Shown: positions 44,123 through 49,703 of the stretch, piece by piece | Numbering within the stretch: the first letter of the stretch is position 1 | Layout of the letters: each line of letters begins with the position of its first letter | From: an uncultured Bacteroidia bacterium | Lineage (GTDB): Bacteria > Bacteroidota > Bacteroidia > Bacteroidales > F082 | Assembly (NCBI GenBank): GCA_902794155.1 | Contig: CADBGN010000009.1 | Span: 1-49,703 of the forward strand | Reading direction: 5' to 3' | DNA length: 49,703 nucleotides | The notes under the pieces: generated by a model | Database searches by the model: none | Seen by the model: only the letters and a program-made list of their open reading frames with translations | Told to the model about the DNA's origin: nothing | Translations under genes and position numbers: made by a program

Positions 44123-47100
44123 TTATCTGACTACGATTTTCTGAACCTTCACATTGTCGCCGTTGGTGATGCGGAGCACGCACACGCCCTTGGCGTTGTG
44201 AGGCAGGCTGACGGTGTTCTGGGTGTCGGTGAGCTCGGTGGAGTAGAGCACGCGACCGAGGACATCGACCACATCCAGTTGACCCTCACCGTTGACGATG
44301 AGGTTACCTTCGTTGAAGAAGGCGAAGTTTTCAGAGCCGATGGTGTCTTCGTCCTCGTCCTCGCCGTTGGCGTTGCCGAACACGATCTTGAAGCGAGAGG
44401 TATAGTCGTTGGTGTTGCCTTCGAAGGTATAGCTGTCATGCGTGAGCATGTCGGTCTTCACGCCAGTGATGTTGTCGACGAGGGTGAGGCTGCTGAAGTT
44501 GTCGTTGGCTCTGTCCCAGCTGAGGGTGAAGTTGCCGTTTTCCTCTGCGGCGAAGTGGAGGCTTTGGCTGCCTTCGGCGTTGTCGCGGAAGAAGATGGCG
44601 AGCTTTTCGTTGTCGTAGCGGAAGAAGATGCGACCTGCGGAGTTACCCATGCGGAGCTTCTTGGCGCCGTCGTTCTCGTCGCGGTTGACCTCGAGGATGG
44701 CGAGGTCGGTGTTGCCTTTGCTGTCGGTAACGGTGAAGTTGATCAACGGGAAGGCAGGTTTTTCGCCACGGAAGTTGGGCGTAGCGTCGTTAGTACGCAT
44801 TGTGTTTTTGAAAGTGACCAGGCCGCTCGTGTTCACTTGGATGAAGAAACCTTGGTGCATATTGATGCAACGTCCGGCTGCTTTTGATCCTGTTGATGAT
44901 TGAGGCATGTATTGAACATATTTTTCCTGTTCGGGATCATACACAGCATAGGTGTTTGCATATTTACTATTGGAAAGAACCGATGAATTCTGATTATAAA
45001 ACACATCAAAGTCCAGGAAGCTCTGGTAGGGGTTGCCAAGGAGGTTGTAGCCTTCCAAGCCCGTTTGGTAACCAGCCAGGTCATAGGTTGCCGTTGGCGT
45101 GTAAGTGACATTGATGTTGACATCGCCGTTGTTCAGCGTGCCACGGTTCTGCATGAACTGGGCTTCTCTACCATTGGCTTCCCAATAGGTGGACATGTCA
45201 ATAGCAGCTAGATAACCCTTGCCGGGGATAAACTGCTCTTCGTTCTCAAGTTTATGGGTTACGCCGTTCAAGGTGTATTCATATTGAATCTTTGTAGTGT
45301 AGTTGTCCATGTGCCAGTGGCTTACACCATTACGTTTAAAGTTAACCCAATGATATTCGGGCTCAAAGAAGCAATAGAAATCAGCACGATGACGAGAGTT
45401 AAGGTCAATAGGGAAGAATGCTTCATCTTCATCATAATAGTGGATAGTCCAACCACAGGGATTGTCAGACCAACTGTGGGCTACTTCAGTTGTAGTATTA
45501 TAATACCAACCGAACATGCTGTTCGACAATGAAGAGCTGATATTGTGCCAACGATTACCTGCTTGAATACCAGTGTTGTTGAAGGCTTGCAGGCTTTGGC
45601 CCGTATAGGCCTCGATTTCCGAATCTTTGCCCTGCAGCAAGCTGATGTTCTCGTCAATGTAGACCACCACGCCCTCAGCAGTGCAGTCATCGGCTACTTC
45701 CTCTTCACCGGCTTTGCTACCTGTACCTGTAGTTTCAATGGTGACATCGTCGTTGGCATACAGGTTGATGGTGCCTTTATAGATGGCAGTGTGATTAGTA
45801 GGTTTGTATTTATCTCCCTCTAATATGGTGTTCTCATTCAGGTTGCCGTTGTTGTGGCGGTGCAGCATCTCGTTCAGCGAAGCGGCATAGTCGATGCGGA
45901 TACCGTCGGCAGAACCGAGGCAGGTGTATTCTGGGAACACAAGCACAGGATAGTCATCATTGATGTCGCCAGCACCATCAGAGTAGACTCCTGCGGTGGT
46001 GCGCTTCCATGAAGCACCATTGCCTCTTCCGCTATTTAACACGTTCAATAGAGGTGTACCACCAGCGTATACATTGTAAGTACCTGAGCTATTAGTCACC
46101 GTTCCCCATGTGCCACCAATACTATTGTCATTAGTGAACATGTTATAGAAGGTGGGAGAAACGGTAAGGGTGTAGGAAGTTGCGGGATTATTCTGGGGAT
46201 CTGTTATTGTATTCGGAATAGTTCTGTTCGTGATGGTTTCTTCGGTTTCGCTTAAGTGATCAGGACGCGACCATGTCACGATTTGAGGCGTATAGGAGTT
46301 GGTTGGTGCCGTTCCAGTACCAACGAGCATGCCAAAATTGGTCTTGTCAAGGTTTTGGTTGTCGCGCTCAAAGCGAACATAGCAGTTGTTGATGGTACCC
46401 GTGTTTTGGGCTGCGATGCCACCAACGTACTTACCCTCGATGTCATTGTCCAAATAGTTATACACACCATTGGTGAAGCTGTTTGAGAATTGACCATTGT
46501 TGAGACCCACGGCGCCACCTAAGGTATAACCTGTGAGTTCGGCCATAGCCATGGTGGAATGGATAGTGCCGCCATTGTTGTAGCCGACCAAGCCACCAAA
46601 GATCATAAGTTCGTCGCGCGACAGATTATCGGCATTGTTGTTGCTTGTAATGTTGCCCACAGCTTCGCAGTTGAAGATCTTACCAGTACTCGACAGCGTA
46701 TCGGCGATTATTCCGAAATGGATGAAGGTTTTTTGCTCGTCCTCCGGTTTGAGTATATGATTCTTGGCATGGAAATCGGCATCAAGCACAAAGAGATTCT
46801 TCACGGTGCCCTTCACGTTGGAGAACATGCCAGGATAGACCATGGCGCGTTCATTCAACTTGTAGTATTTCGTGGCGTTGTTTTTCAAGCCTGTGATCAC
46901 ATGTCCGTTGCCATCGAAAGTACCTGTGTAGCCTGTGGTGCCTTCACCGATGGACACCCAGTTGTGGGCACTCATGTCAATGTCAGCGGTTAGTCTAGCG
47001 TTGGCACTAGGAGTCGAAACAACATCACTGTTGTCTTTATATCTGGCACGACCATTCACCACGCTGATGAACCAAGCCAACTCTTCGGGTGTGTCGATAC

Positions 47101-48922
47101 TGTCGAGTTTGAAGCCTTCGGGCTCTTCGGTAATCACTTCTGTCCAAACGGTGCCGATGACATTGGCGATGGGGATATTGAAATAAAGCGGGTTGAGCGT
47201 GTCACCATCGGGTTCGATGATGGACAAAGGACCGTTGGTGGCCATATCGTCACCCCATGTGCCTTCTTCCACCCTCAAAGGAATCAGCATGACCAACTTA
47301 CGGCCGAAGAAGACGGGGCGGTGCGTTTCTGGATCAATATAAGGCGTGCCATCATCATTCATTTCTTGGGCCACATACATGGCAGAGAAGTTGAAATCGG
47401 TGAAGGTAAGTGTCTTGGTGTCGGGATCAAAATTAACGATGCCATCGGCAAGACGGTTCTCATTTCCGCCATTAACCACTCCGTCAGCATCGAAGGTAAG
47501 TCGTGTGGCACCATCGGTTTCAGGCTCGAAAGTGAACACGTTGCCAGTCTTGCCGTTACACTTAGGCGCATAGGCTTTGATAGTGGTACCAGCCGTTTGT
47601 CCAGAGGGGATATCCAACTGGAAGTTGGGTGAAATAACATCCTGCACCACGGTCTCTGAACCCAAATCAAAGGAGGAACCGCCAGCGGTTTCGGCGATGG
47701 ACTGGAAGATTTCAGACAAATCTATAGTTTCGCTGGAAGCGTCTATGTAGTAACCGGCAGTAGGATTGCCACCTGTCCCAGGTTGCATATGTCCAGCCTG
47801 CGAACCATCGCCGTTAAGATTTGCGTTGGGATAATTGGACGAGATATAATTCAGGAAGTTCCAGGTTGTGCTATTCTGAGCAGGCGAAGTGGTAAACATG
47901 CCAATCGAGTAAACCGTTGCACCATACGTCTGCTTTGATATTTGTGCTCTGCCGACGGCTCTATAAGTAGTATTAGGAGAAGTTTCATAAGGTTCACCAT
48001 CGGTAAACAGCACGACGGTCCTCGTGAAATCTTCGCCGATAGTTTCACCCGTATGGGGATTATTGGCAAACTCGGTGTTGGCATCATCAATACCAAGGCT
48101 GGGAGCTGTTCCTTGAGCCAGGGTGAATCCCCAAACCTTTTGCTTTAATTCATCAATATTGATGTCACCCATTGCCGCAAGTTCCTGATGCATGGTCGTA
48201 TAACGGCAGTAGGTGATGATGGAGAGCTTGTTGCCAATGCGGGTGCCGTCTTCCTTGAGGTCCATTTGGTTAATCGTTTCAACGAAGTCAGCCACAGCCT
48301 TTTTCAATTCGAAGATTCTGGAGGAACCTCGTCGAAGTTGGCTATTATTACCGAATGTGTATATAACCCCATCGGGTGAAGTAGCATAAGCGGCGTTATT
48401 ACGATTGGTTGTGATATTACCATTAGTTCGGAAATAGTTCCTAGTATCACTGCCACTTGAGTTATAATACAGATAGTATCTACCATTGTTTTCTTCTGCG
48501 AACAGCTGGTACCCGCTATATGTGTAATTAGTCTCGGCAGTCCTGGCACCAGCCACATCATTGTAAGATAACGCTCGATCAGAAGGTGTAGACTGTGTTC
48601 CTCTCGTTGCCCTCATTGAGGATGAGACATCGAGGACAAGGACGATGTCGGAAGGAATGTCTTTTTGGATGAGAATCTTATCACCCGACACGAAGGTCTC
48701 GAGGCGGATATAGCCACAGTCGCCATTGGGGCAATCATCATAGTTCGGCACCCAGTCCTTGTGCATATAGAGGCCGTTAGTAGGCAATTGCGCATAAGCG
48801 CCCATCATGCCGAAGCCCATCAGGAACCCCATCAATACCAAGGCGCTCCACAGGGCGTGTTTCCATTTGCCTTGGCCAAGCAAGGCCAAGCCTTTGTTTT
48901 TCTTGTTGTAATTCTGTTGCAT
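44123..48922 (-). CDS. Giant VWA-domain, GLUG-containing T9SS surface protein
   Basis: 1599 residues. An unusually long signal (n-region about 25 residues, cut after GAYA at 44) is followed by a VWA domain with an intact MIDAS DVSSS (Asp98, Ser100, Ser102) and LFTDGEPYETS. Then come a beta-rich part and GLUG-like repeats (about 645-700, GTFDGNGHVITGL). A long C-terminal region ends in a T9SS type A sorting domain (GNLIVNGEGQLDVVDVLGR to KVQKIVVR). The MIDAS predicts a metal-dependent adhesive role. Attachment to the cell surface is likely. It is preceded by a ~300-nt leader and followed by the small GEGIVLL-tail gene. Confidence 0.88.
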   Translation of the reverse strand: MQQNYNKKNKGLALLGQGKWKHALWSALVLMGFLMGFGMMGAYAQLPTNGLYMHKDWVPNYDDCPNGDCGYIRLETFVSGDKILIQKDIPSDIVLVLDVSSSMRATRGTQSTPSDRALSYNDVAGARTAETNYTYSGYQLFAEENNGRYYLYYNSSGSDTRNYFRTNGNITTNRNNAAYATSPDGVIYTFGNNSQLRRGSSRIFELKKAVADFVETINQMDLKEDGTRIGNKLSIITYCRYTTMHQELAAMGDINIDELKQKVWGFTLAQGTAPSLGIDDANTEFANNPHTGETIGEDFTRTVVLFTDGEPYETSPNTTYRAVGRAQISKQTYGATVYSIGMFTTSPAQNSTTWNFLNYISSNYPNANLNGDGSQAGHMQPGTGGNPTAGYYIDASSETIDLSEIFQSIAETAGGSSFDLGSETVVQDVISPNFQLDIPSGQTAGTTIKAYAPKCNGKTGNVFTFEPETDGATRLTFDADGVVNGGNENRLADGIVNFDPDTKTLTFTDFNFSAMYVAQEMNDDGTPYIDPETHRPVFFGRKLVMLIPLRVEEGTWGDDMATNGPLSIIEPDGDTLNPLYFNIPIANVIGTVWTEVITEEPEGFKLDSIDTPEELAWFISVVNGRARYKDNSDVVSTPSANARLTADIDMSAHNWVSIGEGTTGYTGTFDGNGHVITGLKNNATKYYKLNERAMVYPGMFSNVKGTVKNLFVLDADFHAKNHILKPEDEQKTFIHFGIIADTLSSTGKIFNCEAVGNITSNNNADNLSRDELMIFGGLVGYNNGGTIHSTMAMAELTGYTLGGAVGLNNGQFSNSFTNGVYNYLDNDIEGKYVGGIAAQNTGTINNCYVRFERDNQNLDKTNFGMLVGTGTAPTNSYTPQIVTWSRPDHLSETEETITNRTIPNTITDPQNNPATSYTLTVSPTFYNMFTNDNSIGGTWGTVTNSSGTYNVYAGGTPLLNVLNSGRGNGASWKRTTAGVYSDGAGDINDDYPVLVFPEYTCLGSADGIRIDYAASLNEMLHRHNNGNLNENTILEGDKYKPTNHTAIYKGTINLYANDDVTIETTGTGSKAGEEEVADDCTAEGVVVYIDENISLLQGKDSEIEAYTGQSLQAFNNTGIQAGNRWHNISSSLSNSMFGWYYNTTTEVAHSWSDNPCGWTIHYYDEDEAFFPIDLNSRHRADFYCFFEPEYHWVNFKRNGVSHWHMDNYTTKIQYEYTLNGVTHKLENEEQFIPGKGYLAAIDMSTYWEANGREAQFMQNRGTLNNGDVNINVTYTPTATYDLAGYQTGLEGYNLLGNPYQSFLDFDVFYNQNSSVLSNSKYANTYAVYDPEQEKYVQYMPQSSTGSKAAGRCINMHQGFFIQVNTSGLVTFKNTMRTNDATPNFRGEKPAFPLINFTVTDSKGNTDLAILEVNRDENDGAKKLRMGNSAGRIFFRYDNEKLAIFFRDNAEGSQSLHFAAEENGNFTLSWDRANDNFSSLTLVDNITGVKTDMLTHDSYTFEGNTNDYTSRFKIVFGNANGEDEDEDTIGSENFAFFNEGNLIVNGEGQLDVVDVLGRVLYSTELTDTQNTVSLPHNAKGVCVLRITNGDNVKVQKIVVR

Positions 48923-48936
48923 TTACTTCGAAGTTT

Positions 48937-49219
48937 TTATTGTTTATACTTTAAATCTTTTCTTCTTTTGGATGGCACCATATATATAAAGGGTTCGCGG
49001 CTACGCAAATACATAGCCATCGGGACACTCTCCCAACCTAAAAACCCAATTACCGTAGGCTTTGCGCCTGAGGCGTGGCAAGGTTCAGTTTGGACAATAT
49101 CCAGCTTAGTTCCTCGTAAGATGCTGGTTTTATTCATTTTAGGATCCTATTTTTTCTTTGTCTTGAATTTAATTACTATAGTATAAAACGTACGTCATGA
49201 AACGGATACACTTTCGTTT
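48937..49219 (-). ncRNA. Long 5' leader of the VWA gene with possible structured RNA or uORF
   Basis: The -7 box at 49226 sets the transcript start near 49219, leaving a leader of about 300 nt. On the minus strand it contains hairpins CCAGC/GCTGG (ends near 49125 and 49102), AGGC-GCAAA-GCCT near 49060, GGGA-GAGTG-TCCC and a 7-bp stem GGCTATG/CGTAGCC near 49020. The run GCGCAAAGCCTACGG recalls the c-di-GMP-I riboswitch core, but the tetraloop hairpin is not obvious. The same strand has a 66-codon ORF (49137-48937, MNKTSILRGTKLDIVQ...), stopping 14 nt before the VWA ATG. RNA or peptide cannot be separated here. Confidence 0.35.
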
Positions 49220-49225
49220 CGGCTG

Positions 49226-49233
49226 CAAAAATA
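49226..49233 (-). promoter_or_regulatory. -7 promoter box for the VWA gene leader
   Basis: Minus strand TATTTTTG matches TAnnTTTG. A dyad CCGTA..TACGG (49249-49266) preceded by a T run lies about 15 nt upstream. The remaining stretch 49267-49467 is AT-rich with no feature seen. Confidence 0.5.
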
Positions 49234-49467
49234 GTTAATTTTTCAAAACCGTATAGTAAACTACGGAAAAAATTGATATTATTTTAAGGTATCATAGATT
49301 AGGTATTAAAACAGATATAAATCAACAACTTTAAAAAGCAGAAGTGATTGGAATAATAGGACACTATCAGCAGAAAGAGAGTCAAAAGCGTTGTTGCTTC
49401 ACATTCTAATGCTACAAATAATTAATAAATCTTCACCGATTAGAATACTCTCCCATTTTTTTCAAAA

Positions 49468-49503
49468 AAAATTAAGGGGCAAGCATGCTTGCCCCTTAAT
49501 TTT
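49468..49503 (-). terminator. Intrinsic terminator of the partial small gene
   Basis: A 36-nt perfect palindrome centred at 49485/49486 with GGGGCAAGC arms and flanking A/T runs, directly downstream of the stop at 49538 on the minus strand. Confidence 0.8.
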
Positions 49504-49537
49504 CTTAAAGGAACCTTTCTGGTTTCAATGGTCCTTA

Positions 49538-49703
49538 TCAATCCTCTTTCTTGCGCTTGCGGATGAGATAGGCGCCAGCCAAGCCGGCGAGCAGGACGAT
49601 GCCCTCGCCCATGGGCGTGTACTTCCATTGGTCGTATTCCACTCCCGTCTGAGGCACCATCACGCCAAAACCCTCTCCGCCTCTGTCGCTTCGGTTCGCG
49701 TTC
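49538..49703 (-). CDS. Partial small protein with the same GEGIVLL-type C-terminal tail
   Basis: The last 54 residues, open at the window edge. It reads an Arg/Gly-rich segment, then FGVMVPQTGVEYDQWKYTP, then Met-GEGIVLLAGLAGAYL and the basic end RKRKKED. The tail is almost identical to that of the small protein at 43839, differing only at the position before GEG and in the last residues. The frame was read directly from the raw sequence. The N-terminus and any signal peptide lie beyond the window. Confidence 0.7.
   Translation of the reverse strand, partial: NANRSDRGGEGFGVMVPQTGVEYDQWKYTPMGEGIVLLAGLAGAYLIRKRKKED

Noticed and set aside
48961-49137. Firm c-di-GMP-I riboswitch call
   Set aside because: Only one strand segment resembles the core; the GNRA hairpin and receptor helix could not be placed.
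49440-49628. 62-codon minus-strand frame beginning MEVHAHGRG
   Set aside because: It is a shadow of the partial GEGIVLL-tail gene, which is in another frame, and it reads through the terminator palindrome.

Overview
The window looks like a chromosomal segment of an uncultured Bacteroidales (phylum Bacteroidota), probably from an animal gut, rumen or oral habitat. Four things point there. Several secreted proteins carry type IX secretion (T9SS) C-terminal sorting domains. There is a TonB-dependent receptor with two DUF4249 lipoproteins. Almost every gene that starts a transcript is preceded by the Bacteroidota -7 box TAnnTTTG. The division and cell-wall (dcw) cluster has the Bacteroidota gene order. 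No tRNA, rRNA, CRISPR array or phage block was seen.

Layout. 1-9141: mixed housekeeping genes: the start of a SlyD-like FKBP isomerase, a membrane-anchored VWA protein, a small lipoprotein, an AAA/DUF4143 ATPase with three tandem 33-bp operator-like repeats in its promoter, a DUF5131 protein, a WaaE-like glycosyltransferase, TsaC/Sua5, a TonB-C-domain protein and an S41 (CtpA) protease. 9285-26467: a secreted-protease region with three gingipain-type C25 proteases. One is Kgp-like, with His444, Cys477 and the lysine-pocket Asp516 at the numbers I recall for Kgp. Two are Rgp-like and keep the arginine-pocket Asp. Between them lie a TerB/DnaJ protein, the TonB receptor/DUF4249 operon and a SPOUT methyltransferase-HAD phosphatase fusion. 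26602-41538: the dcw cluster on the minus strand, transcribed mraZ-rsmH-ftsL-ftsI-murE-mraY-murD'-ftsW-murG-murC-ftsQ-ftsA-ftsZ. 41539-43766: a palindrome-rich island around a GIY-YIG nuclease gene, then engB and a small YeaQ/GlsB-like membrane protein. 43839-49703: a 1599-residue VWA/GLUG surface protein with a T9SS signal, between two small proteins that share an unusual C-terminal GEGIVLLAGLAGAYL tail, plus a long untranslated leader.

How the genes work together. The dcw genes make lipid II and drive septation. Upstream of mraZ, three to four 10-bp-spaced repeats match the known MraZ box, so the cluster is probably autoregulated. The three C25 proteases, the TonB receptor/DUF4249 operon and the giant VWA protein form a secretion and uptake programme for extracellular protein.

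Most notable observations: (1) the murD position holds only a 187-codon MurD C-terminal domain with altered glutamate-site residues, next to a repeat-rich scar; (2) a GIY-YIG nuclease gene is enclosed by three copies of a nested-hairpin element that resembles a REPIN, a possible non-RAYT mobile-repeat system; (3) a Kgp-like/Rgp-like protease set sits within 17 kb; (4) the ATPase promoter carries a tandem dyad array; (5) the VWA gene has a structured leader or upstream ORF. All functional calls come from reading the sequence and remembered family motifs; no searches were run.
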